Below, in pieces: positions 9,809 to 18,501 of a stretch of DNA of 64,000 nt; the first letter of the stretch is position 1; every line of letters starts with the position of its first letter. The notes beneath the pieces were generated by a model, which was not told the DNA's origin, did no database searches, and saw nothing but the letters and a program-made list of their open reading frames with translations. The stretch covers positions 1 through 64,000 of the forward strand of contig NZ_JAGDYL010000005.1 of the NCBI RefSeq assembly GCF_017565705.1, written 5' to 3'. This DNA comes from Leucobacter ruminantium. GTDB taxonomy: Bacteria; Actinomycetota; Actinomycetes; Actinomycetales; Microbacteriaceae. Position numbers and translations under genes: made by a program.

Positions 9809-11028
9809 TGCACATCCTCGTCGTCACCGACCAGCACGCCGAGTCGCTCGGCGGTGTGCAGGTGGCGATCCGCCTGCAGCGCCGATTCCTCGAGCGCCTC
9901 GGTCACCGCGTCACCGTCGCGGCTCCGGCCCTGCACCGCCCGGGCTACACGACGGCGCGCGCCGACCGCGAGGCCTACATCGACCTTCCCTCCCATGCGC
10001 TCACGAGGGATCGCGAGTACGGCATCTCGCTTCCCGGAGCGCGCACCGATCGCGCGCTCGCGGCGGCGCTCGCGCGCCTGCCTCGCGTGGACCTGGTGCA
10101 CCTGCAGGGGGACTTCTGGGGCGCGATGATCGGGCTCCGCGCGGCGCGCGGCCTGCGCGTGCCCGTCGTGCACACGATGCACAACCACGTCGACGAGGGG
10201 ACCCGAGCCGTCACGCCGCTCGCACCCCTCGCGTTCCAGGGGCTGCGGCTGTGGCGATCCCTCGCCCTCGGCCGGCCCCGCGGCGCCGTGGACCGCTCAT
10301 CGCGGGGCGCCTGGCGCTACCTCGCCGAGCTCGCGAGCGAGGCCGCACTCGTCACCGCGCCCTCCGCGCACTTCGCCGACGAGCTCATGCGCCACGGCGT
10401 CGCCCGCGAGGTGCTCGTCACCCCGAACGGCGTCGACGACGAGGCGATCGCCGAGGTGCGCGCGCGGCCGCGCACGCCGCGCGTGCGACCCAGACTCGTG
10501 TGGCTCGGCCGCATGAGCCAGGAGAAGCGGGTGCTCGAGTTCATCGATGCGATCGCGGAGTCGGGGATCGACGCCGACGTCGCCCTGCACGGCGCAGGCC
10601 TGCTGCTGCCGCGCGTCGAGGCGCGCATCGCCGAACTCGGGCTCGCCGACCGCGTCGCCGTGCCCGGGCCGGTGCCCTACCGCGACGCCCTCGCGGCGAT
10701 GCGCGACGCCGACGCGCTCGTGCAGACGTCGATCGGCTTCGAGACGCAGGGGCTCACCCCCTTCGAGGCGGCCGCCCTCGGCACGCCCACGATATTCTGC
10801 GACCCCGAGATCGCCGACGACGTGGCGGTGACGCCCGAGTGGCGGGTCGCCGACGCGAGCGTCTCGGCACTCGCGCAGACCCTGCGCCGCGCGGTGGGCG
10901 AGCTCTCGGCGGCCGGACGGGAGGGGCTGCGCGTGCCGGACGCGGCGGCGCAGCGCTTTCTGCAGTCGACGCAGGCCGCGCGGCTGGTCGAGCTCTACGA
11001 GCGCGCGAGGATCCCTAACGCCGGTTGA
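9808..11028 (+). CDS. Glycosyltransferase, GT4-like (second of pair)
   Basis: A second GT-B glycosyltransferase, 406 residues, begins at the ATG 9808 inside the TGATG overlap with the preceding gene. It has an N-terminal GGVQVAIRLQRRFLERLGHRVTV segment typical of GT4 acceptor domains, the donor-side NGVDDEAI and VWLGRMSQEKRVLEFIDAI motifs, and the sugar-nucleotide site SIGFETQGLTPFEAAALGTP. The pair probably works in sequence on one glycolipid or surface glycan. Neither has membrane segments. The 3' end runs into a repeat cluster (11022-11100). Confidence 0.86.
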   Translation: MHILVVTDQHAESLGGVQVAIRLQRRFLERLGHRVTVAAPALHRPGYTTARADREAYIDLPSHALTRDREYGISLPGARTDRALAAALARLPRVDLVHLQGDFWGAMIGLRAARGLRVPVVHTMHNHVDEGTRAVTPLAPLAFQGLRLWRSLALGRPRGAVDRSSRGAWRYLAELASEAALVTAPSAHFADELMRHGVAREVLVTPNGVDDEAIAEVRARPRTPRVRPRLVWLGRMSQEKRVLEFIDAIAESGIDADVALHGAGLLLPRVEARIAELGLADRVAVPGPVPYRDALAAMRDADALVQTSIGFETQGLTPFEAAALGTPTIFCDPEIADDVAVTPEWRVADASVSALAQTLRRAVGELSAAGREGLRVPDAAAQRFLQSTQAARLVELYERARIPNAG

Positions 11029-11100
11029 GCGAGCGAGCCCACACTGCCGGTTGAGCGAGCGAAGCGAGCGCCGTGCTGAGCGACGAGTCGAAGTATCGAA
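11022..11100. repeat. GAGCGAGCGAAGCGAG-type repeat cluster
   Basis: Two copies of CCGGTTGAGCGAGCG (from 11021 and 11048), the second continuing as AAGCGAGC and ending in a GTCGAAGTATCGAAAGCC tail. Related copies occur at 32083-32110 and 32146-32173. The cluster overlaps the last codons of the glycosyltransferase and fills the gap to the convergent gene. Confidence 0.6.
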
Positions 11101-11113
11101 AGCCGCGCAGGGC

Positions 11114-11782
11114 TCAGAACCGCCAGACGACGGCCTGGAAGCCGGCCGGGGGCTTCGGCGTCCAGTGCTCGTCCTTGCTGACGAGGCCCGAGCCGCCGGG
11201 GTTGTTGGATTCGATGATGGTGAACGTGCCGTCGCCGTTCACTCCGACGATCATGAGCGTGTGCACGCCGGTGACCCACGAGGTGGGCGACTCGATGTTC
11301 TCGTACTGCACGATGTCGCCGGGCTGCGCGTCGGCGATGGTCAGCCGGGTCGCGCCGTCGTAGTTGCTGACGGGGTTGCCGCCCCCGCCCCACGCGCCGC
11401 CGCCCGCGCGGATCCAGCGCTGGGCCGACATGATGCACTCGCCCGGAGCGCTCCAGCCGGTGGGGCGGCTCGTGCCGACCTCGCTCTCGGCGAGCGCGAT
11501 CGAGGCCGCGACGTCGAAGTGGTGGGGGATCGTGGCCGCCTCGGCCATCGTGAGCACGGAGTCGATGGACCCGCCCGCGATCTCCTCGGCGCTGAGCGTC
11601 GTGTCGAGGGTCTGCGCCACCTCGGCGGAGGGGACGACCGCGGCCGGTGCCGAGAAGTCTTCGATGGGTTCCGCTGCGACTGCGGGGGCCGCTCCGAGGG
11701 CGAAGGTGATCGATGACACCAGCCCTACGATGAAGGCCTTTGAAGTGGGTCGCACGCGTGGATCTCCGGGGGTTCGTTTCAA
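11114..11782 (-). CDS. Secreted CHAP/NlpC-P60-like peptidase or amidase
   Basis: An exported 222-residue protein with a basic N-terminus, hydrophobic core (AFIVGLVSSITFALGAAPAVAAE) and a likely AxA cleavage near residue 37. After a ~70-residue spacer, the C-terminal domain has the order Cys116 (GECIMSAQRWI), His174 (GVHTLMIVGVNGDG) and Glu191/Asn193 (IIESNNPGG), the Cys-His-polar arrangement of CHAP and NlpC/P60 cysteine peptidases that cleave peptidoglycan stem or cross-bridge peptides. It lies alone, convergent with the glycosyltransferases. Its 237-bp upstream gap contains repeated GTTACC/GTTAC words that could be operator half-sites; I see nothing else there. The exact peptidase clan is uncertain. 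Confidence 0.7.
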   Translation of the reverse strand: MKRTPGDPRVRPTSKAFIVGLVSSITFALGAAPAVAAEPIEDFSAPAAVVPSAEVAQTLDTTLSAEEIAGGSIDSVLTMAEAATIPHHFDVAASIALAESEVGTSRPTGWSAPGECIMSAQRWIRAGGGAWGGGGNPVSNYDGATRLTIADAQPGDIVQYENIESPTSWVTGVHTLMIVGVNGDGTFTIIESNNPGGSGLVSKDEHWTPKPPAGFQAVVWRF

Positions 11783-12019
11783 GAAGAAGCGCGGGGTTCG
11801 ACGCCCGCGCCTGAACCAGTATGCGTTACCGTTCCGTTACTTTCAAGCCCTCGGGCAACTTTTGTTCGAGATGAGGCAACTTCGGAGGTGCCTGCGGTGC
11901 GGGTGTTCCGCCGGTCGGCACGGCTCTGAGCGGGCGAGCAGCGGGCGCCTCGCGCCCCGATGTGACGGGGGAGCGCGTTCCCGCTAGACTGGAGCCCGCT
12001 CGCCGTTCGCGGCGGGTGA

Positions 12020-12104
12020 GGAGGATTCGCCTAGCGGCCTATGGCGCACGCCTGGAACGCGTGTTGGGTTAACGCCCTCGGGGGTTCAAATCCCCCATCC
12101 TCCG
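12020..12104 (+). tRNA. tRNA-Ser, anticodon GGA
   Basis: A complete class II tRNA: the acceptor stem GGAGGAT (12020-12026) pairs with ATCCTCC (12097-12103), with discriminator G12104. The anticodon stem CACGC/GCGTG (12047-12051 and 12059-12063) encloses CTGGAAC, anticodon GGA at 12054-12056. A long variable arm and a T arm with GGTTCAAATCC follow. CCA is not encoded. Confidence 0.95.
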
Positions 12105-12108
12105 CTCC

Positions 12109-12139
12109 GAAGCCCCCGTGACAGTGTCACGGGGGCTTC
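12109..12139 (+). terminator. Intrinsic terminator after tRNA-Ser
   Basis: Near-perfect hairpin GAAGCCCCCGTGACA / TGTCACGGGGGCTTC with a T-rich end (TTCT), 5 bp after the tRNA. Confidence 0.85.
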
Positions 12140-12196
12140 TTCTGCATAACGGGCGGGGTCGGCAGGATCCCTCACCCAGACACCGAAGGACTCCCC

Positions 12197-13501
12197 ATGA
12201 AACTGCTCCGCTCCGTGCCCCTGCTCGGCTGGATCATCCTCGCCATCGCGCTCGGCATCCTCACCGGGCCGATCATGCCGCAGTGGCTCGGCAGCGCGTT
12301 CCTCACCTACAACTCGATCTTCTCGGGGTTCCTGGGCTTCGCGGTGCCGCTCATCATCGTGGGTCTCGTGACGCCGGCGATCGCCGAGCTCGGCAAGGGC
12401 GCTGGGAAGTGGCTCGGGGTCACCGCGGCGATCGCCTACGGCTCGACGCTGCTGGCGGGCCTGCTCGCCTACGTCGCGAGCCGATGGCTGTTCACCGCCT
12501 CGCTCACGGGTGCCGGCCTGAGCGAGCTCGGCGAGGGATCGGGATCGGGCTTCGCCCCCTACTTCTCCGTGACCGCGACACCGGGCGACTCGGCGACCGA
12601 GATCGTGCTCGAGCCGGTGATCAGCGTGATGAGCGCGCTCGTGCTCGCCTTCGTGGTCGGCATCGGCCTCACCGCGTTCCGCAGCACCGTGCTGCTGCGC
12701 GGCGCGATCGAGTTCCGCACCATCATCGAGTCGATGATCCGCCGCATCCTGGTGCCGGCGCTGCCGCTGTTCATCTTCGGCATCTTCATGGACCTCTCCG
12801 CGAGCGGGTCGGCCGTGGTCGTCGTCACGAAGTTCCTGCTCGTGGTGGTCGTCTCCTTCGCGCTGACGCTCGTCGTGCTGCTGCTGCAGTACACGCTCGC
12901 GGGGGCGATGTCGGGCGTCAACCCGCTGCGCGCGCTGTGGAACATGCGCGACGCCTACTTCACGGCGCTCGGCACCTCGTCCTCCGCCGCGACCATCCCG
13001 GTCACCCTCGTGTCGACCAAGAGGAACGGGGTCTCCGACTCGGTCGCGGGCTTCGTCGTGCCGCTGTGCGCGACGATCCACCTCTCGGGTTCGATGGTGA
13101 AGATCACGTGCTTCTCGATCGCGGTACTGCTGCTGACCGGCGGAGACGTGTCGTTCGGCGCCTACTTCCCCTTCATCCTCATGCTCGGCGTCATGATGAT
13201 CGCGGCTCCCGGCGTGCCCGGAGGCGCGATCGCGGCTGCGGCCGGTCTGCTCGTGCAGATGCTCGGCTTCGGCGAGGTCGAGGTGGGGCTCATGTTCGCG
13301 GCCTACATCGCGCTCGACAGCTTCGGCACCGCGACGAACGTGACGGGGGACGGGGCGATCGCGATGGTCATCAACCGCCTCACGCGCGGACGCATCGGGA
13401 CGGGCGATGCGCACGAGGGCGGCGAGGAGCCGAGCGGCGACGGGGCCGCGGCGGCCGCGGGCGCGGCGGAGGGTTCGGCCGGCGACCGGGCAGAGGCCTA
13501 G
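12197..13501 (+). CDS. Dicarboxylate/amino acid:cation symporter (DAACS family)
   Basis: A 434-residue membrane symporter for C4-dicarboxylates or acidic/neutral amino acids, driven by Na+ or H+. About eight hydrophobic segments alternate with the re-entrant elements of the GltPh fold. The serine-rich signature ALGTSSSAATIPVTL (HP1) is at ~residue 259, and NGVSDSVAGFVVPLCATIHLSGS is the conserved stretch leading to the NMDGT-like segment, here GSMVKI. The C-terminus is a Gly/Ala/Glu-rich tail. The ATG follows a short leader after the tRNA terminator. DAACS proteins with SerT-like serine transport look similar; the substrate is not decided by the sequence. Confidence 0.9.
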   Translation: MKLLRSVPLLGWIILAIALGILTGPIMPQWLGSAFLTYNSIFSGFLGFAVPLIIVGLVTPAIAELGKGAGKWLGVTAAIAYGSTLLAGLLAYVASRWLFTASLTGAGLSELGEGSGSGFAPYFSVTATPGDSATEIVLEPVISVMSALVLAFVVGIGLTAFRSTVLLRGAIEFRTIIESMIRRILVPALPLFIFGIFMDLSASGSAVVVVTKFLLVVVVSFALTLVVLLLQYTLAGAMSGVNPLRALWNMRDAYFTALGTSSSAATIPVTLVSTKRNGVSDSVAGFVVPLCATIHLSGSMVKITCFSIAVLLLTGGDVSFGAYFPFILMLGVMMIAAPGVPGGAIAAAAGLLVQMLGFGEVEVGLMFAAYIALDSFGTATNVTGDGAIAMVINRLTRGRIGTGDAHEGGEEPSGDGAAAAAGAAEGSAGDRAEA

Positions 13502-13557
13502 GATCCCTCGCCCGATCCCGCGCGGCAGGATCCCTCGCCGCACGCGACACGCCCGGC

Positions 13558-13586
13558 TTGCGCGGTAGAGGGATCTCGCGTAAGCT
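13558..13586 (+). promoter_or_regulatory. Predicted promoter of rpmB-rpmG-rpsN
   Basis: TTGCGC (13558-13563) and TAAGCT (13581-13586) are separated by 17 bp and lie 145 bp before rpmB. No Zur-like palindrome is visible in the leader. Confidence 0.45.
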
Positions 13587-13730
13587 CGATCTTTGGCTGT
13601 GCACCGTCCCAGTGCGCAGACCGCGGGAGCCGCTCGGCTCGAGAACCGGAATGACTCGTCAGGCCGGGGCTCCTGCAGACAAGGAATCTTGGGTGGGGCC
13701 GTCCGGCCTCACGGTATGAGAGGAAACATC

Positions 13731-13967
13731 ATGGCAGCAGTGTGCCAGGTGACCGGTGCCGTTCCCGGCTTCGGTCACAACATCTCGCACTCGCACCGTC
13801 GCACCAAGCGCCGGTTCGATCCGAACATCCAGAAGAAGACCTACTTCGTGCCCTCGCTCGGCCGCAAGGTGACCCTCACCCTGTCGGCCAAGGGCATCAA
13901 GGTCATCGATGCCCGCGGCATCGAGGCAGTGGTCGCCGACCTGAAGAAGCGTGGGGTGAAGTTCTAA
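13731..13967 (+). CDS. rpmB: 50S ribosomal protein L28
   Basis: A 78-residue L28 starting at the ATG 13731 behind AGAGGAAAC; upstream in-frame codons lack family similarity. The core [45 protein letters not shown] is canonical. It has one cysteine (Cys5) and no paired CxxC zinc motifs, so it is a zinc-independent form. The stop codon overlaps the rpmG ATG by one base (TAATG). Confidence 0.97.
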   Translation: MAAVCQVTGAVPGFGHNISHSHRRTKRRFDPNIQKKTYFVPSLGRKVTLTLSAKGIKVIDARGIEAVVADLKKRGVKF

Positions 13968-14134
13968 TGGCGAAGGACAAGGACGTACGTCCGATCATCA
14001 AGCTCCGCTCGACCGCGGGCACCGGCTTCACTTACGTCACGCGTAAGAACCGCCGCAACACCCCCGACCGCCTCGTGCTCAAGAAGTACGACCCGGTGGT
14101 CCGCAAGCACGTCGACTTCCGAGAGGAGCGCTGA
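13967..14134 (+). CDS. rpmG: 50S ribosomal protein L33
   Basis: A 55-residue L33 ([43 protein letters not shown]) with no cysteines, the zinc-independent form. It is translationally coupled to rpmB (TAATG) and followed after 2 bp by rpsN. Confidence 0.97.
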   Translation: MAKDKDVRPIIKLRSTAGTGFTYVTRKNRRNTPDRLVLKKYDPVVRKHVDFREER

Positions 14135-14136
14135 TC

Positions 14137-14442
14137 ATGGCGAAGAAGAGCATGATTGCGAAGAACAAGCAGCGTCAGGCCATCGTCGAGCGCTACGCCG
14201 AGAAGCGCGCGCAGCTCAAGAAGGATCTCATCGATCCCAACGGCACCGACGAGAGCCGCGAGGCCGCTCGCGTGGGCCTGCAGAAGCTGCCCCGCAACGC
14301 ATCGCCGGTGCGCGTGCGCTCGCGCGACGTCATCGACGGCCGTCCCCGCGGCGTCCTGTCGAAGTACGGCGTCTCGCGCGTCCGCTTCCGCGACATGGCG
14401 CACCGCGGCGAGCTGCCCGGCATCACGAAGTCGTCCTGGTAA
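14137..14442 (+). CDS. rpsN: 30S ribosomal protein S14, long zinc-free form
   Basis: A 101-residue S14 with an N-terminal [14 protein letters not shown], the long insertion of the zinc-free class, and the C-terminal RNA-binding stretch CHAR-like segment [33 protein letters not shown]. The CxxC pairs of the short zinc-binding S14 are missing. With L28 and L33 it forms a three-gene operon of entirely zinc-independent ribosomal proteins, ended by the terminator at 14462. Confidence 0.97.
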   Translation: MAKKSMIAKNKQRQAIVERYAEKRAQLKKDLIDPNGTDESREAARVGLQKLPRNASPVRVRSRDVIDGRPRGVLSKYGVSRVRFRDMAHRGELPGITKSSW

Positions 14443-14461
14443 CAGTCGCTTCCGCACGCAG

Positions 14462-14495
14462 GCGGGCCGGATCCCTCGGGGTCCGGCCCGCTTTC
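14462..14495 (+). terminator. Intrinsic terminator after rpsN
   Basis: GCGGGCCGGA / TCCGGCCCGC hairpin (arms 14462-14471 and 14482-14491) followed by TTT. Its loop contains the GATCCCTC motif. The rest of 14443-14747 holds the hup leader, with A/T-rich patches around 14595-14650 that may contain its promoter; no feature is clear enough to place. Confidence 0.8.
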
Positions 14496-14747
14496 GCGTT
14501 TCCGACCTCCGGGAGGGGAGGCGAGGGATCGGCGCGCAGCGCGCACGGGCTCCCGGCGGGCGCTCCGCAGACGGATTCCCAGCGATCCCTCACCGAATTT
14601 TTGGAAACCGAGGTGAGAAATCCGCAGAATCATGCCGAATTAGGGTAGATTCGTACGCGATCAACCGATCGGACCCTCCACCCGGAGGGGTACCTGCACC
14701 AGATCAGGGGCCCGGCTGCAACAGTCATCGCCCTGGAAGGAAACAAC

Positions 14748-15026
14748 ATGGCACTCAACAAGACTGAGCTCGTCGCGAAGATCGCCGCTGAGACCGGCCA
14801 GAGCCAGGCCGCGGTTTCGAACGTGATCGACGGTCTGTTCGCCGCCGTCTCCGAGACCGTCGCCTCGGGCGAGAAGGTCTCGATCCCCGGCTGGATCTCC
14901 TTCGAGACCGCCACCACCGCTGCTCGCACGGGCCGCAACCCGCGCACCGGCGAGACCATCGAGATCCCCGCGGGCAAGCGCGTGAAGGTCTCGGTCGGCT
15001 CGAAGCTCAAGGCTGCCGTGAAGTAA
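14748..15026 (+). CDS. hup: DNA-binding protein HU
   Basis: A 92-residue nucleoid protein. The dimerisation core MALNKTELVAKIAAETGQSQAAVSNVIDGLF and the beta-arm with RTGRNPRTGETIEIPAGKRVKVSVGSKLKAAVK are complete. It lacks the Lys/Ala-rich C-terminal tail of mycobacterial HupB. The ATG follows GGAAGGAAAC. It is monocistronic, ended by a strong hairpin at 15041. Confidence 0.97.
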   Translation: MALNKTELVAKIAAETGQSQAAVSNVIDGLFAAVSETVASGEKVSIPGWISFETATTAARTGRNPRTGETIEIPAGKRVKVSVGSKLKAAVK

Positions 15027-15040
15027 TTCCGCTTCGTGCA

Positions 15041-15074
15041 GAACCCCGGCCGGAACTCTCCGGTCGGGGTTCTC
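15041..15074 (+). terminator. Intrinsic terminator after hup
   Basis: AGAACCCCGGCCGGA pairs with TCCGGTCGGGGTTCT around a 4-base loop, then CTCT. Confidence 0.85.
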
Positions 15075-15199
15075 TCGTCTCCGGGCGAAGGATCCTGCCG
15101 CGCGGCGGGCTTTCCGCTCGCTCAATCAGCGGGTTGGGACTCTGAAACAGCGCGGCGCCGCCGGGCGAGGGATCAGGTCCGAGCGCGTAGGCTGTTGGG

Positions 15200-17251
15200 G
15201 TGCCCCGATCCCTGCGCGTACTCGCCCCCGCCGTACTGCTCGCAGCGACCCTCGCGGCGCTGCTCGTCGGCCTCGGCATCGGCGGCGGAGCCGCGGAGCG
15301 TGCGCTGCTCGACCCCGGCGCCGTGGTGCGCTACGGCATGCCCGTCGCCCGCACGCTCGTCAACGTGTCGATGGCCGGGCTCATCGGCGCGGTGGTGCTC
15401 GCCGTGTGGGCGCTCGCGAACGTCGACCCCGGTGTGTCGCACCACGGCCGGCCGGCAGCAGCCGCGAGCCGCGCCTCGGGGGAGACCCCCGCTGAGACGC
15501 GCGTCGCCCTCGATCTCGCCGCGGCCTCGTCCGCGGTGCTCACCGTCGCGAGCGCGGCGACGCTGATCCTCACCTACGTCGACGTCTCCGGCCTCGCGTT
15601 CTCCGCGGACGAGGCGTTCGGCGCCGGTCTCGCGCAGTTCGTCACCGAGATCGAGCTCGGGCAGCTCTGGCTGATCGAGCTGCTGCTCGCCGCCGTGACC
15701 ACGGTGCTCGCGTTCGCGATCCGCGGCCGCAGGTCCACGCTGCTCGTGCTCGTCGCCGCCCTGCTGACCGCGCTGCCGCTCGCCCAGCAGGGTCACGCAG
15801 CCGGCGCCTCCGGTCATGCGCAGGCCGTCAACTCGCTGCTCGTGCACCTCGTCGGCGCCGCCGTCTGGCTCGGCGGCCTGCTGACACTCGTCTTCATCGC
15901 CCGCGTCGTCGACGGGCGCCGCCTCGCGGTCGTCACCGCGCGCTACTCGACGCTCGCGCTGTTCGCGTTCATCGGCGTCGCAGCCTCGGGCGTGGTGAGC
16001 GCGTGGCTGCGCGTGGGATCCCTCGACGCTCTCTTCGGCACCGGATACGGTCGCCTCGTGCTCATCAAGACCGCGGCCCTCGTGGTGCTCGGAGTCTTCG
16101 GCGCGGTGCAGCGCACCAGGCTCATCCCGCGCATCGCCGCCTCGACGGAGCGCGCCTTCCTGTGGTTCGTGCTCGCTGAGCTCGCCGTCATGGGCATCGC
16201 GAGCGGCACCGCCGGAGCACTCGGCCGTACGGCCACGCCCGTCTCCTTCGAACCACTGCGGGATCAGGGCGAGGGAACCAGCCCGGCCGAGTGGCTCACG
16301 GGCGACCCGCTGCCGCCCGAGCTCACGGTCGGCAGCTACCTCACCGTGTGGAAATTCGATCTCGCCTGGACGCTCGTGTGCGTCTTCGGCATCGCCCTCT
16401 ACGTCGCGGGCGCCATCCGCCTCGCCCGGCGCGGCGACCGCTGGCCCATCGGCCGCACCGTCGCCTGGGTGCTCGGCATGCTCATGCTGTTCTACACCAC
16501 GAACGGCGCGCTCAACGCCTACGAGCAGTACCTCTTCAGCGTGCACATGCTCGGGCACATGATGCTGACGATGCTGATCCCGCTCGTGCTCGTGCTCGGC
16601 GCCCCGATCACGCTCGCGCTTCGGGCGACCGAGAAGCGCGGCGACGGCTCGTGGGGCGGCCGCGAGTGGATCCTGTGGATGGTGCAGACACCGTACTCGA
16701 AGGTGATCACGCACCCGGCGGTGGCCGCCGTCGTGTTCGCCGGCTCCCTGTGGGTCTTCTACTTCACCCCCATCGCGCGCTGGGCCGCCTCGGAGCACCT
16801 GGGGCACCAGTGGATGATCATCCACTTCCTCATCGCCGGCTATCTCTTCAACCTGTCGATGGTGGGGGTCGACCCCGTGCCCTATCGCTTCCCGTACCCG
16901 CTGCGGCTCGTCACGCTGTTCGCGACGATGGCCTCGCACGCGTTCTTCGGCGTCACGCTCATGACGGGCGATGGCCTGATGCTCGCCGACTGGTACGGGG
17001 CGATGGGACGCACCTGGGGCGCGACTCCGCTCGAGGATCAGAGCACGGGCGGCGGTATCGCGTGGGGCATCGGAGAGCTGCCGACGCTCGCGCTCGCGCT
17101 CGTGGTGGCGGTGCAGTGGGCGCGCAGCGACGCGAAGGAGCAGAAGCGCAAGGACCGTGCGGCCGACCGTTCCGGCGACGCCGAGCTCGAGGCCTACAAT
17201 GCGATGCTCGCCGAGCAGGCGCGGAGGGATCGGCGGCCGGCGCGGCGGTGA
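15200..17251 (+). CDS. Fused CopD (copper import) / CtaG (cytochrome c oxidase assembly) membrane protein
   Basis: A 683-residue polytopic membrane protein with two known domains. Residues ~1-330 form a CopD-like eight-helix domain (conserved NSLLVHLVGAAVWLGGLLTL and the ASGVVSAWLRVGS segment). Residues ~350-650 form a CtaG/caa3-assembly domain with His-bearing helices: HMLGHMMLTMLIPLVLVLGAPITL and LGHQWMIIHFLIAGYLFNLSMVGVDP. The fusion is common in actinobacteria and is thought to supply copper to cytochrome oxidase CuB. The GTG start at 15200 opens directly into the first hydrophobic helix. The C-terminal tail is charged (KEQKRKDRAADRSG). It is not part of a visible operon. Confidence 0.93.
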   Translation: MPRSLRVLAPAVLLAATLAALLVGLGIGGGAAERALLDPGAVVRYGMPVARTLVNVSMAGLIGAVVLAVWALANVDPGVSHHGRPAAAASRASGETPAETRVALDLAAASSAVLTVASAATLILTYVDVSGLAFSADEAFGAGLAQFVTEIELGQLWLIELLLAAVTTVLAFAIRGRRSTLLVLVAALLTALPLAQQGHAAGASGHAQAVNSLLVHLVGAAVWLGGLLTLVFIARVVDGRRLAVVTARYSTLALFAFIGVAASGVVSAWLRVGSLDALFGTGYGRLVLIKTAALVVLGVFGAVQRTRLIPRIAASTERAFLWFVLAELAVMGIASGTAGALGRTATPVSFEPLRDQGEGTSPAEWLTGDPLPPELTVGSYLTVWKFDLAWTLVCVFGIALYVAGAIRLARRGDRWPIGRTVAWVLGMLMLFYTTNGALNAYEQYLFSVHMLGHMMLTMLIPLVLVLGAPITLALRATEKRGDGSWGGREWILWMVQTPYSKVITHPAVAAVVFAGSLWVFYFTPIARWAASEHLGHQWMIIHFLIAGYLFNLSMVGVDPVPYRFPYPLRLVTLFATMASHAFFGVTLMTGDGLMLADWYGAMGRTWGATPLEDQSTGGGIAWGIGELPTLALALVVAVQWARSDAKEQKRKDRAADRSGDAELEAYNAMLAEQARRDRRPARR

Positions 17252-17334
17252 GGGATCGGGTCGCGCCGCGGTGAGGGATCCGGTCGTGCCGCGGGTGCGC
17301 GCCCGGACGAGACGAGGGCGCGGCGCAGGTGAGA

Positions 17335-18501
17335 TCAGACCGCCCCGGGCACCTCGACCCAGCGACCGGTGCTCGCGGAGCGCTTCAGCGCGTCCTCCAC
17401 CGCGGCGACGCGCACGGCGTCATCGATCGTCGCGGCCTCGGACGGCTCGCCGCGGATCAGTCGCACCAGCTCGCCGAGCTCGATGAGCTTCACGTCGTCG
17501 AATCCGAGGCCGAGCCCGGGGCCCGGCAGGAAGCGGCCGTACTCCGGCATCGCCGCGTCGACGTACTGCTTCGCGACGGCGGTCATCGAGCGGTCTCGCC
17601 AGAGGAACTCGTTCGGCTGCTCCGAGTTCCAGGCGGCGTAGCCGAGACTGCCGTGGACCTCGATCACGAGCGCGTTCTCCCCGGACCGCGAGACCCGGCT
17701 CGCGTCGAAGGTGCCGAGTGAGCCGTCGGCGAAGGCGGTGAGCGTCACCGCGAGGTCGTCGTTGTCGACGGGCCCCCTGCGATCGAGTCCCTCACCGCCG
17801 AAGTGCCCGCCGTCCCCCGCGGGCAGGGGACGCGTCGGATGCACCGTGCGCAGCCTGCCGACGACCTCGCGGATCGGGCCGTTGAGGTACTGGGCGAGGT
17901 CGAGGAGGTGGCTCAGGATGTCGCTGGACGCTCCGCCGCCGGCCCGCTCCTCGGAGAAGCGCCAGGTCAGCGGCGCTTCGGGGTCGGCGGCGAAACCGGC
18001 GTCGTAGTGCCCGCGGACGTGCTCCACCGTGCCGATGCGGCCGTCGGCGATGCGCCTGCGCAGCTCGCGCACCGCCGGTGATGAGCGATAGTTGTGACCC
18101 ACGGCGAGCGGGGTGCCGTTGCGCCGCACGGCGTCGCGCACGCGCAGCACCTCGGCGAGGGTGCGGCCCACGGGCTTCTCGATCCAGATGGCCTTGCCCG
18201 CGTCGGAGGCGGCCACCGCGAGCTCGGCGTGCTCGGAGTTCGGCGTGCAGATCGAGACGACGTCGACGCGCTCGTCGGCGATGACCGAGAGACCGTCTCC
18301 CGTGGTACGGGCGAAGCCCCAGCGGCGCTCGGCGATCCCTCGCAGAGACTCCGATCTGCTGGCCGCTGCGATGAGCTCGAACTCGGCGTCGAGATCCGAG
18401 TAGGCCTCCGGGAGACGGCGATAGCAGCGGGCGTGCAGCCCGCCCATCCAGCCGAGCCCGATGACGCCGGCTCCCAGCAGGCGCGGTTCAGCCGTCGCCA
18501 T
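17335..18501 (-). CDS. Gfo/Idh/MocA family NAD(P)-dependent oxidoreductase
   Basis: A 388-residue sugar or cyclitol dehydrogenase. The N-terminal Rossmann motif GAGVIGLGWMGGLHARCY is at residues ~10-27, the catalytic EKPVG lies near residue 110, and the C-terminal alpha/beta domain carries GGGASSDILSHLLDLAQYLNGPI with the family's active-site D-x3-H. It is close in design to the Gfo/Idh enzyme at 45206-46429. Its 5' end overlaps the 3' end of the GntR gene by 14 bp, and the pair is divergent from the ABC importer operon, so it most likely acts on the imported compound. Confidence 0.92.
   Translation of the reverse strand: MATAEPRLLGAGVIGLGWMGGLHARCYRRLPEAYSDLDAEFELIAAASRSESLRGIAERRWGFARTTGDGLSVIADERVDVVSICTPNSEHAELAVAASDAGKAIWIEKPVGRTLAEVLRVRDAVRRNGTPLAVGHNYRSSPAVRELRRRIADGRIGTVEHVRGHYDAGFAADPEAPLTWRFSEERAGGGASSDILSHLLDLAQYLNGPIREVVGRLRTVHPTRPLPAGDGGHFGGEGLDRRGPVDNDDLAVTLTAFADGSLGTFDASRVSRSGENALVIEVHGSLGYAAWNSEQPNEFLWRDRSMTAVAKQYVDAAMPEYGRFLPGPGLGLGFDDVKLIELGELVRLIRGEPSEAATIDDAVRVAAVEDALKRSASTGRWVEVPGAV

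Noticed and set aside
13502-13730. Zur operator before the zinc-free ribosomal protein operon
   Set aside because: No TGAAAATGATTTTCA-like palindrome is visible in the leader.
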